A stretch of DNA of 20,824 nt. It comes from Mucidula mucida. Lineage: Eukaryota > Basidiomycota > Agaricomycetes > Agaricales > Physalacriaceae. Made by a program: the position numbers and the translations under genes. The notes under the pieces are model-generated. The model was not told the DNA's origin, did no database searches, and saw nothing but the letters and a program-made list of their open reading frames with translations. Positions 9,852 to 18,133 of the stretch are shown one piece after another. The stretch covers positions 1 through 20,824 of the forward strand of contig JADNYV010000593.1 of assembly GCA_015501055.1 (NCBI GenBank), read 5' to 3'. Position 1 is the first letter of the stretch; every line of letters begins with the position of its first letter.

Positions 9852-10380
9852 TGTTAGCGACTGACTAAGCCACGAGACTCAACCAGGTACCACAGCAAGA
9901 ACTGAAAGAGAAAACGTTCGCGTTCGTAAGACTAGGCTAGGCCAGGTGTATAAACGAGATCGGAACTAAAGTACAATGATACTACACTACTGCTTATATA
10001 CTAGTAAGTCTGTGTTTGAAGCTCCTTGTCCATACGCGTTTCCACTAGGGATGCTCCACGCCCTTGACCCAGTGTTGTATGCTACTAGTCCGTGAAACCA
10101 TTAAATACGAGTGGTGACTGCATGTAAGTAATAATACTGAAACGACCATGTGTGCTACGAGTGTCGGTGGTGTGTATACAATAGGGAGTCCATGAGGTAT
10201 CGGCATGTATGATGTCATCCATGTGTTGGGCGTGTGTCCGACATGAGTACGGCTTCGGTAATGAAAAGGGGTATGATCGGTGACGAAACAGATGATGAAA
10301 CGGTCCGTTGGTTGATAAGACAAGGCTCCCGATAAGATATGATAAGATGTGAAAATGTGAAAATATGGCGATTCATAACA
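9852..10380 (-). repeat. 5' LTR of the retrotransposon
   Basis: This is the sense-upstream LTR, identical in length to 3908-4436 and differing at two A/G positions. It holds the promoter. From the TATA box and self-primer, U3 would be 10380-9968 and R would begin at about 9967. Confidence 0.93.
9957..10000 (-). promoter_or_regulatory. LTR core promoter: TATA box and predicted transcript start
   Basis: In sense orientation TATATAAG occupies 10000-9993. The sequence AGTTCCGATCT, which pairs with the primer-binding site, starts at 9967, 33 bases after the first T of the TATA box. That is the normal TATA-to-start distance, and it supports a transcript beginning with the self-primer. Confidence 0.7.
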
Positions 10381-10385
10381 GCGTT
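10381..10385. repeat. Target-site duplication GCGTT (right copy)
   Basis: Second copy of the 5-bp duplication flanking the retrotransposon. Skipping it joins 3907 to 10386 and restores the inverted minisatellite without a gap. Confidence 0.9.
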
Positions 10386-11147
10386 GACCCCGCATTGACT
10401 GCGGTACTCCTTGTGTTGATGGCGTTGATCCCGCATTGACTGTGGTACTCCTTGCGTTGACGGCGTTGATCTCACATTGACTGCAGTACTCCTTGCCTGG
10501 GCCTTGTGTTGAGTATAGTGACCTTGCACTGATGACAGTACTTCTTGTATTATCGCGCTTTTAGTTTTGATGTTTTCACCTTACTTTTCACTCTATTTTT
10601 TAGTTCTATTTTCATCAAAAACTCTTGAAACACTTTTTAAGAAATTTCACCTTATGATGGTGAAAATTCTCTAAAGATCTCTTAGTTTTGCATTTTCCAA
10701 TTCTTTACACAATTTTCATCTTTTTTTTCAGTCAAAATCCTCTGAACCTCTTTTCTAATATTCTCATAAAAAATTCCCTTATAAATATTTATTAATACTC
10801 TCTAAATATATCATAAAATCTCTCCTGACTATCTTCTCAAAGTTTAAACTATATTCTTTCTGATTTCTTTATGACTTTTGTGCTAAAAACCATATTAAAC
10901 TTGTTAAAATACAAGTTCTGATAATTTTAACCTAATTTTAACCTTAAAACTACTCTAAAATTTCCTAATTTGGCTTTCGGTGTTCTTACTAATCTTTTTA
11001 AGACAAATTTCACTCAAATCTTTGGTCGAAATACTTCAAAGAATGTTAAAATAGTTTTAAAATAGTTTTAACCTAAAAAAACTGTTAAAACTCTTGAGGT
11101 TCTTTAACCGGGGTTTTCACCGAAAACTCCGAGGCCTTCGCCCAGTG
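10386..11147 (-). repeat. Right inverted arm of the fold-back element (outer 762 bp)
   Basis: This is the reverse complement of 2776-3537 with no net length difference. It continues, on the other side of the retrotransposon, with 3907-3833 pairing with 3538-3612. Minisatellite occupies 10386-10500 and the AT-rich tract about 10560-11100. Confidence 0.88.
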
Positions 11148-11150
11148 TGA
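11148..11150. repeat. Target-site duplication TGA of the outer element (right copy)
   Basis: TGA directly follows the CAGTG terminus at 11147 and matches 2773-2775. Confidence 0.55.
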
Positions 11151-12253
11151 AACACAAGACAATGCTGGCTAAACAATTTAACAATCATACTTGCTGGTAC
11201 CAACTTTGTAAGCTTTGGTGCTGTAAGGTCGACATGGAGTCTGCCCATTGTGTTTGGCATACTGTAGTGTTTCAACCGCAAATTCACATAACGGGTCACG
11301 GGGGTCTTTGAAGTGAAGCTATATATACATCATAACGGGTCACGGACCACTTTGGTCAGGCACGAGCCTCCAAATAAGGAAATTTCAGGTCCCGCTATAA
11401 GCGGAACTGTCCAAAAAAGGCAATTTAAGGGTCTGTGAAGCTGTTCGCTGTAACTTCAGACCATAATGGGTCACAGGCTGTGAAGTTACGGTCGAAACGC
11501 TACAGTATGTTCGAGTCCCCGTCAAAGCAATATTTTGAGCAGAAAGGTCTTCGTCTTCTGTTTTCATCCAACCACAAACCAAATATGAATCTCAAATCTG
11601 ATGTAAGTCAAAGACCAGCCACCATTTTGTTGATGAAGTCAATACCCATAACGAATAACTCCATAATCAATGAAGTTTTCTTCAGGACTTCTGATAAGAC
11701 GGCCCAGCAACCACTTCAATCATCTGCCATTTCAATCATCTGGACTTGAGATGGTGCTTCGCTTCACTGTTCAGTGGAGGACTTGGGAAAAACTGTTTCG
11801 GATCGTTCTATTTCAGAGCGCGGATACTTGGTAGGCGTCTTTGCAGCAGTTGAGGAACAATCAGAGTGTTCAATGCTCCTTTTTTGTCTTCATATCACCT
11901 GCTCAGTGTTTGAGTCGGAGTGGCTGAAGGATGGAAGTTGACAAGTTGGAGTTACAAATCTACTCCCGGAACTTTCCGGAGCATCTTGTCCTTGTCGTAA
12001 CCTCGCGACGTTCGAAGAAGTTACAAGCGAAGAAGAACATGTTTGTTGAGGTATGCATGCATACAAACTTTGTAAGTGCATTGATTTTGAGTCGCTTTTA
12101 GTGCCGGAAGCAGATGTCACTTGGCATTCGCCATTTCTCGCGAGTTTTCGCGCATAGCTGGTTTCAGTACATGTCTAAGGAAGCATGAAATTGAGCTAAC
12201 TCCGCGCCCCAAGATCTCCTGAAGTGTTCTATGAACCCAATCGGGTACTTCAC
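11151..12253. other. Intergenic region with a small MITE candidate; otherwise no gene seen
   Basis: No convincing protein frame was found on either strand. The MITE candidate at 11262-11505 is annotated separately. The last part must contain the promoter of kinase copy 2. Confidence 0.5.
11262..11505. mobile_element. Candidate Tc1/mariner (pogo/Fot1-type) MITE
   Basis: CTGTAGTGTTTCAACCGCAA... at 11262 and its inverted counterpart ending CTACAG at 11505 match at 23 of the first 27 positions. Each end is flanked by TA (11260-11261 and 11506-11507). Inside are CATAACGGGTCACGG twice (about 11287 and 11330), a variant near 11462, and CCCGCTATAAGCGGAACTG near 11391. Such 'TATAACGG / TATAAGCGG' blocks are typical of fungal pogo-like ends. 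It is 244 bp and non-coding. The assignment rests on pattern only. Confidence 0.45.
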
Positions 12254-13194
12254 ATGTCGCTACCAAGAAACAAATGTGTTGAAGCAAAAATCGTCAAAGC
12301 ATTCGTCCCGTTTACTAACTCTGCTTGCATCTTAGTAGAACTACTCCATTATGTCCCTGATCTTCCGCACACGCTCATCTGTAAGCTCTCTGATTGCCGA
12401 ATTGCAGAGCGGAGTCGTCTGCCATGGAGCGTTGACCATGAGCAACAGTTCCAGACAAATCTCACCATGTACATCGAGCGCACCGGCGCACATCCCGTAC
12501 TCGATGAACATGGTCGGTCGGAAGACAACCCGGAGTGGTTCGTAGAGCTCGAGTATTGGGAATACTTTGATAAAGCCTGCCGCACCGAGCTGAAGGTGTA
12601 CGAAGCTCTGGCGGCGGCTCAGAAATTGGGTCTTGTGCCGAAATGCTTCGGCCCCGTACGCATTGCTATGTTGTCGGGCCCCTCCATTCATCCATCGCTA
12701 GATGCCATCGACGGTCTATTGACCGAGTACATTCCTGGCCGCCTCATGTCCTCCATTCGCCCAGGGACAGATATATCCATAGCAGAGGCGGAGGATATTT
12801 CTCAAGGAATTCTCGAGCTAGGAAGGCGCATCCGCCGCCATAGCGTCTCGCATAACGATCTCCATTCGAGCAACATCATTCTTCGCCATGGGACCAATGA
12901 TCCGGTTCTCATCGACTGGGGACGCGCAGGATTCCATGCCCTTGCTGGTAGAACATTTGCAGCACAATGGATGGATTCCTCGATGAGACAGGATTTCCAT
13001 TTTGACGTACGCAAAATCTTAAAACGCTCGGATGGGAATATCTGGCATCGCTTCACTATTCGGATGCGGGGCAAATTGCCGCGGCGAAAGAGTGGGGATG
13101 GGGTTGCATCAACTCGTGGATCGGAGCTTTGCCCGAAGAGGAGTTGAAGATGTTATATCACGAGGATCTACACATTGACCCGAACGTGGACTGA
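12254..13194 (+). pseudogene. Protein kinase-like gene, copy 2, with a C-terminal frameshift
   Basis: The first ATG in frame is 12254; the frame is open back to a TAA at 12197. A kinase-fold protein follows: the helix-C-like segment CRTELKVYEAL at about 109-119, the hinge-like LLTEYIPGRL near 155-164, the catalytic loop HNDLHSSNIIL at 200-210, and DWG at 221-223 in place of DFG. The Asp of each motif is kept, so the catalytic core looks usable. Relative to copy 1, seven bases are missing at about 13058. Reading then leaves the family frame and stops at 13145-13147, with about 30 unrelated residues. The lost frame continues as SDAGQIAAAKEWGW... to a TGA at 13192-13194. The two copies are tandem, in the same orientation, and well diverged. 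Either a pseudogene or a protein with a replaced tail. Confidence 0.7.
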
Positions 13195-13477
13195 GGTGGA
13201 AAGTTAAATCAGGCGTGAAAACTATTAGCGTATATGGGGATGATCCTGTCCCGCCTTACTAGAACCATATGTCGGCCTACAAGAGATTTTAAATTGTGAT
13301 ACTGGGTATCAAGTGCAAACACTGTCTAGTGTGACGTTGAACAAGTTTGTCAACCACAACCTTGACAAGGCTTCGTTCTAATGGGCTGACTCTTGCTTCA
13401 TTTCTACGCCTTAACACTGAGAAATGCCGATTTCACTCTACTGAAACAATACAAGACGAAGAACATGGATACAAAGG

Positions 13478-14119
13478 TCACCACATTAGATACTCCTCGT
13501 GGATGTACTGCTCTAGACTCCAAGCCGGTGGTGGTACTTCGAACAAGTCTTCCAGAGACGGGGGTAGTATGGGCTCAGTCGCCGGGGAAGTGTCTCTATT
13601 GGAGGTGTCGTCTGCTTTGGTGCCCTGCATCGTAGATCCTGCCCGCTCTGGTGGTTCAGTGTGGCGCAACTTTCCACGTAGGAGGCAACTGATTGGAAGT
13701 ATAGTATGATCATCTGGACTCCGGTGTCGCATAGGTAATGGTTTAATCATGCGAACCGGATTTGGAACTGTAATGCTAGGTTCAGGCTTGTACGCAGGCC
13801 ATAGATACACAGCCGGCGCGGCGACTCGACTAAGATCATCCTGCATCGTCGCCGTCTTCTTTCTACTCTGTTTCTTAGAGGCACCAGGCTGTGATGATCC
13901 CTCGCCCACTTCCCTCGCCTTGCATTTTCTCTTCTTTGATTTAGGCTCCGCATTGGCGGAACCAATATCTGCGAGCCGCCGCCATTTCGAGAACTCGATG
14001 GGGCTAGCCTTTACAGCGCGCCAGGCTGCAGCGGCTTCGATGCGATCAAGGGGGCGGCCAGTTTGGCGACACAGGCGGGCGTAGGAGCCATACCAGACGT
14101 TGTAGACCGTAGTGACCAT
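13478..14119 (-). CDS. Hypothetical nuclear-type protein, possible HMG-box-like segment
   Basis: An ATG at 14119 opens a frame of about 213 residues ending at 13478. Residues about 7-50 (VWYGSYARLCRQTGRPLDRI, then AWRAVKASPIEFSKWRRLAD) are helical and rich in W and R. They distantly recall the second half of an HMG box, but key positions cannot be confirmed by eye. Two basic clusters follow (KSKKRKCKAR and KKQSRKK), which could be nuclear localisation signals. The rest is Pro/Ser-rich and probably disordered, ending in an acidic and aromatic tail. I do not recognise the family. An upstream exon is possible, but no good splice pair was found. Codon context and length favour a real gene over a chance frame. 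Confidence 0.5.
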   Translation of the reverse strand: MVTTVYNVWYGSYARLCRQTGRPLDRIEAAAAWRAVKASPIEFSKWRRLADIGSANAEPKSKKRKCKAREVGEGSSQPGASKKQSRKKTATMQDDLSRVAAPAVYLWPAYKPEPSITVPNPVRMIKPLPMRHRSPDDHTILPISCLLRGKLRHTEPPERAGSTMQGTKADDTSNRDTSPATEPILPPSLEDLFEVPPPAWSLEQYIHEEYLMW

Positions 14120-15436
14120 GTATATCACTCTCTGGTTAGAGGCTGGTCATGGACTAGCAGGCGTGGTTGTAGGCAAACGATTGAGAGAAGAAACGGGGCC
14201 TGTCATTGATGAAAGATAGGTTAAAAGCATTGTAGGACAATAGCGCGAGGAAGAACAAGCGCTCATCGATCAATTTTGATCAGACTATAAATAATAATAC
14301 AAGCCTCTCTTTTATGAGCACAAGGGTACGATTCGGGCAACAAGGCCTAAGCAGATGATTCAGTGGAATAGTTACGCAGACTGAACGTTCTGAGACCGAA
14401 GCAATGAACAGAGGCCAAAACAAAGCCAAACAAATACGCTTTGACTCTGACCACAAACTCGATCGTGTCTTCTAGGCTTAACGGGCGAATTACTCTCTGA
14501 GATCCACCGCTCCCGACACCGTGTAGTTCTTTTCATCGGCTGAAGTCTTCACCGGGTGCACTGTGTATCGGTTACTGCGTATGATTCTATGTCCACGTTA
14601 TCGACTGCGCTGCAGAAATCAAGCTTCCTGAGGCGTACAGTACGTACTGCCAAAGATGTCTTGCAAGCCGCTCAGTTTTCAGCCAAAGACATATTGCCCT
14701 CAGATTGCTGCGGCTGGCACGACTTGAACTGTTTGAAAAGGGCGTGAGTACTTCACAATTTCGAATTCGTCATTTACGACAGCCTGCAGATCCCCCACAT
14801 GAAGCGCAGCACTGCGTTTTGACCGAAAGATGATCAAGGCTTGGCATTGAACATTCAATGACGATTCGTGCACTGCCACTCCGACGGCAAGGACATCCAC
14901 CTTTCGATAATCCCATTCTCTGGCAGTAGTGTGTTGCCTCATAAATGCTACACTCTCATTTCAGCGGGATACGGCTATCTTGCGAGAGTTCTTGGTTCTT
15001 AGATTTTGCCTCCGGCTGAGTTTCGTTGAATCGCCTTTATTGCTGCGACATTGCGCGCCGTTCACTCGGACGTTCGTCCTACGAGAGTAAATTGACCGTG
15101 GTTCGTACAGTGCTACATTGTCAGCGTTCGATGCCTTGTCGGTTGATCTAGGTCGTGTTTTCTGGTCTTTGCACCCACGAGAACGCGAATACGTTTGCCC
15201 AATCTGTTTACCTGAGGTCAATCTCAACGACGCGAAAGGTGCTTGCACATACCTATGCTGTGATTGGCCGGTGGGTCGCATTTCAAATTTCAATAGGCAG
15301 CTTCTTTACTGATGCCCGCAGCCGCAGTCCTCTTCGCGGAATGATACATTTACACGCGTTTCTAGGCGTCGTTCTTCATACTCTTTCCCAGGCCATCCAC
15401 TTTACTTCCACCTCTACCACCGCTATCTTTGCTACC
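14120..15436. other. Intergenic region between divergent genes
   Basis: About 1.3 kb lies between the minus-strand hypothetical gene and the plus-strand transporter gene. No frame resembles a known protein. An inverted CCAAT box (ATTGG, 15263-15267) lies about 170 bases upstream of the transporter ATG. Nothing else was recognised. Confidence 0.5.
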
Positions 15437-16259
15437 ATGAGCTCGCTGGACGTGCTTGTTCAATCATTCAGCATGATTCTCGTGAGCGAGGTCGGCGACA
15501 AGACGTTCCTTATTGCTGCAATCCTTGCTATGCGGCATCCGCGCCTGACCGTCTTCCTCGGCGCGTTCGTCTCACTTATATTCATGTCCGTCCTGTCCGC
15601 CGCGATGGGCCACATTCTACCCGCGTTCATCCCCCGCCTATGGACACAAACACTGGCTGGCGTCCTTTTTCTCGTCTTCGGCACGAAGATGCTTGTGGAG
15701 GGACGGAACATGAAGGGAGGTCATGCGGAAATTGACGAGGAGATGAGGGAGGCGGAGCAGGATATAAATGGAGACGAGAAGGGCGCGATTGAGAAGATGG
15801 AGGAAGGGGAGGCTCAGCAGCAGTCGGCTCCGCCATGCACCGGATTCGTCGAAGGGGCCAGGAATTTCTTTGCTTTCTTTCTGGGGCCGATATTCGTGCA
15901 GACGTTTGTTCTCACCTTCGTGGCGGAGTGGGGAGATCGGAGTCAGATTGCTACTATTGCTCTCGGAGCGGCTCATGTAGGCCTTGTGTCACTTTCGTCC
16001 GGCTGTTGCTGACCGTTCATAGAATATGAATGTTGTCGCTGTAGGTACTATCCTAGGGCATTCATGCTGTAGCGCACTCGCAGTTGTCGGGGGCCGATAC
16101 TTCTCGACCAAGATTTCCGTCAAGCAAGGTATGTTGCGTTCGCTGTTCCGAATCACGCTTGTGCTCAGCTTCCATCCAGTGACTCTAGGTGGTGCCTGTC
16201 TCTTCTTGGTCTTTGGGGTCATTTATCTGTACCAGTCGCTGCAAGAAATACTATATTAG
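15437..16259 (+). CDS. GDT1: GDT1/TMEM165 (UPF0016) family Golgi cation transporter, three exons
   Basis: Exons are 15437-15976, 16023-16128 and 16180-16259, giving 241 residues with no frame problem. Introns are 46 bases (GTAGGC to CATAG) and 51 bases (GTATGT to TCCAG). The family signature E-x-G-D-K/R-T/S occurs twice: EVGDKT at 18-23 and EWGDRS at 164-169. These two motifs face each other in the membrane and form the ion site. Six hydrophobic segments are visible, three on each side of a charged central loop (about 88-135, rich in Glu). In yeast Gdt1 exchanges Ca2+ or Mn2+ for H+ in the Golgi and supports glycosylation. ATG 15437 is chosen because it places the first motif close to the N-terminus; an in-frame ATG at 15341 would add 32 residues that might act as a signal sequence. 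This is the best-preserved host gene in the window. Confidence 0.93.
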
Positions 16260-16580
16260 GTGGTCGGACTTATGTGTGTACTTTATAATCTCACTGCTAG
16301 TATCTTGAAGCTGTCAGAGGTGTTTAATGAGGCTCATGAATTAGTCCCTGAATTGTTGTTGTGAATTTGATCGACTACCGCTTGCGTACTGTCTATTGTT
16401 CTTATTGTGGTAGAGGGACGAAAGAACAACAACAAGAGTACGCACTTCTTGCTTTTCCGGACAATTACATTGATCGTCACCACTAAAACCATCAAACCTT
16501 GTATTCTCGCAATAAGAGGGATGGCACTCAACCAAATTCAATACAAGACCTTCCTCATTATCTTCGCGCCTCATATATGT
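16260..16580. other. Short intergenic region
   Basis: This separates the transporter stop from the F-box gene start, in the same orientation. It holds the transporter terminator region and the F-box promoter. No gene or clear motif was seen. Confidence 0.5.
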
Positions 16581-18079
16581 ATGCCTCATATGTCGACTAC
16601 TGTAAGTGATTGACTATGAATTACTGGAATGTCCTCATTTAACCGAACAGGATTCTCTTGCACTCGCACCAACGTTACCCGCGGAACTCATCGATTTGAT
16701 TTGCAGCTTGATCGATGCGGATTCTTTGCGCACAATGTCACTTGTCTCTAGACGTACCTTGGGCCAATCGCGTACACGGTTGCTGTCTCAGATCGTTCTT
16801 CAAACCTCTACGCGCGACTACCTATCCGAACTCCTCGACCTTCTTGACATTCTTCACTGCGATAATTTCATAGGGCCCTACGTGACATCGATCAACTGAA
16901 AGACGACAAGCTTGTGACATATCTGGATGCTCTAGAGCCACTTTTTAGGAATCTACCCAACCTACGGGCAGTCTCTTTCGAAGGAATTTCCTTCGTGAAT
17001 ATGAACGACCCGGACGCATTCGTCCGGGCGTTTTCGCGCTGCCCAATCGAGAGACTATGTTTAAAGACGTGCGGCCTTGGTGCTCAGATGTTCTTCAGCA
17101 TGCTGGGGAGCATTCCTGTCATACAACATCTCTCCCTCGAGAATCTCCACATACCAGAATTCGAGAATGCCGACGGCGAACCTGAGTCTGACCAGGAGAA
17201 ACTTGCGCACTTTCGTGACACAGTTAGGCTAGTGGAGCAACAAATTGCTCTCATCTCTACGTCTGAGCTGGAACGAATTCTAGCGACCATCCAGTCGGTG
17301 GTCGCTCCTTTGGACGTTGTCCGGTCATCAGTGATCAGGGTATTCGAGTTAACGCACTTTCTTGTGCCGCGGGAATATCCATTCATCGACCCACGCCGGT
17401 GCAGAGTTACGGCCTCACGATACCTCGTAACCCCGTCATTCATACTCTCAGTCTGCAAATTGTATCCGAATCGGACCATGCACTCATGGACTTGTTTGGA
17501 AGCTCGTCGTATTCACCGACTGATATCCACACTCTAAAAGTATCCCACACATCCAAGTTCTCGACTTTGACACCGACGATTGTGAATGGGATCAAGAGAG
17601 TCGTGAATGCCACTGCGAAGTCATTAGATACAATATCTATAGGTGAAACGCGTCCTTGTAAGCTCAAGTTCCCCCCTTTCTGCACGGTGTCTGACTGCCT
17701 TCGTTCAGTGCCTCGAGTTCTCCCAATGTCACTACCAATTGGCAACGTCGAGCGTGCGCATTTTCATATTACTGTCAAGAACTGGAAGCCGTCTGGAACC
17801 TCAGAATGGTTGGCTATGCACCTCGAGAGGTTGCCGGAAACCGCTAAACTCAAGAATCTCTTTCTCGAACTCCATTTCTCCGGGAATGGCGACCTTGCAC
17901 TGGCCGATGATGGAGATTGGGATCAACTGACGAAGGCTTTGACCTCCTTGAGGACGAGGCTGCGCCTTTTCCTGGTACCTCACACTGAGGAGATTGGCAT
18001 CCGTGAAGTTGACGTGATGCAGTTTTTGGAGAGGTTGAATGTTGTCCTCGGAGCAGACGCGCATCACGTCAGTGTTTAA
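16581..18079 (+). CDS. F-box / leucine-rich-repeat-like protein, three exons, one frame break
   Basis: Exon 1 is 16581-16601 (MPHMSTT), exon 2 is 16651-17339 and exon 3 is 17405-18079. Intron 1 (49 bases) has GTAAGT, a TTAAC branch site and ACAG. Intron 2 (65 bases, GTATTC to GCAG) joins the two long frames exactly. The F-box lies at about residues 15-58 (TLPAELIDLICSLIDADSLR, then MSLVSRR). It is followed by leucine-rich segments such as LFRNLPNLRAVSFEGISF and IPVIQHLSLENLHI. Within exon 2 one base appears to be missing between 16873 and 16899, because the frame ending PYVTSIN resumes as KDDKLVTYLDALEPLF. The protein would be about 460 residues. F-box proteins bind Skp1 in SCF ubiquitin ligases and choose substrates; such genes are highly expanded in Agaricomycetes. 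The substrate is unknown. It ends 54 bases from the pectate lyase stop. Confidence 0.75.
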
Positions 18080-18133
18080 ACATACACGATTTACAACTGG
18101 GTGTCATTTACGTAGATTATGTGTTTGAGTCTT

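Larger units (their letters stand above)
3908..10380 (-). mobile_element. Ty3/Gypsy LTR retrotransposon, Tf1/sushi-type chromovirus
   Basis: The element is 6473 bp, minus-strand, bounded by 529-bp LTRs and a perfect GCGTT duplication. In sense order it has: 5' LTR (10380-9852), self-complementary primer site (9848-9837), leader, Gag with a zinc knuckle (from 9253), protease, reverse transcriptase, RNase H, integrase, chromodomain (to 4448), purine tract and 3' LTR (4436-3908). Domain order with integrase last is Ty3/Gypsy, and the C-terminal chromodomain places it among chromoviruses. The LTRs differ at only two positions (both A/G), so the insertion is recent. The coding region carries one stop and three single-base frame breaks, so this copy as read is not autonomous. 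Confidence 0.93.
2776..11147. mobile_element. Fold-back DNA transposon (CACTA-like ends), non-autonomous, split by a retrotransposon
   Basis: The element starts with CACTGGGCG at 2776 and ends with the inverted sequence at 11147, flanked by TGA on both sides. Removing the retrotransposon (3908-10380) and one GCGTT copy leaves about 1.89 kb. That consists of two inverted arms of about 837 bp and a non-inverted spacer of about 220 bp (3613-3832). The outer part of each arm is AT-rich and the inner part is a 41-bp minisatellite. No transposase or other gene is present, so movement would need a transposase supplied in trans. CACTR ends with a 3-bp duplication suggest the CMC/EnSpm (CACTA) superfamily; this is an inference from ends only. 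Confidence 0.7.

Noticed and set aside
11505..11520. GTTCGAGTCCC resembling a tRNA T-loop / B box
   Set aside because: The flanks do not form a T stem or an acceptor stem, and no matching A box or cloverleaf was found.
12380..12408. GTAAGC...TTGCAG as an intron in kinase copy 2
   Set aside because: It would be only 27 bases, and the same stretch aligns as coding with copy 1.
15155..15340. N-terminal extension of the GDT1-type protein
   Set aside because: The frame is open but begins with unrelated residues; family proteins start close to the first EVGDKT motif.
17340..17404. Frame break in the C-terminal half of the F-box gene
   Set aside because: A 65-base GT-AG intron joins the two frames in phase.
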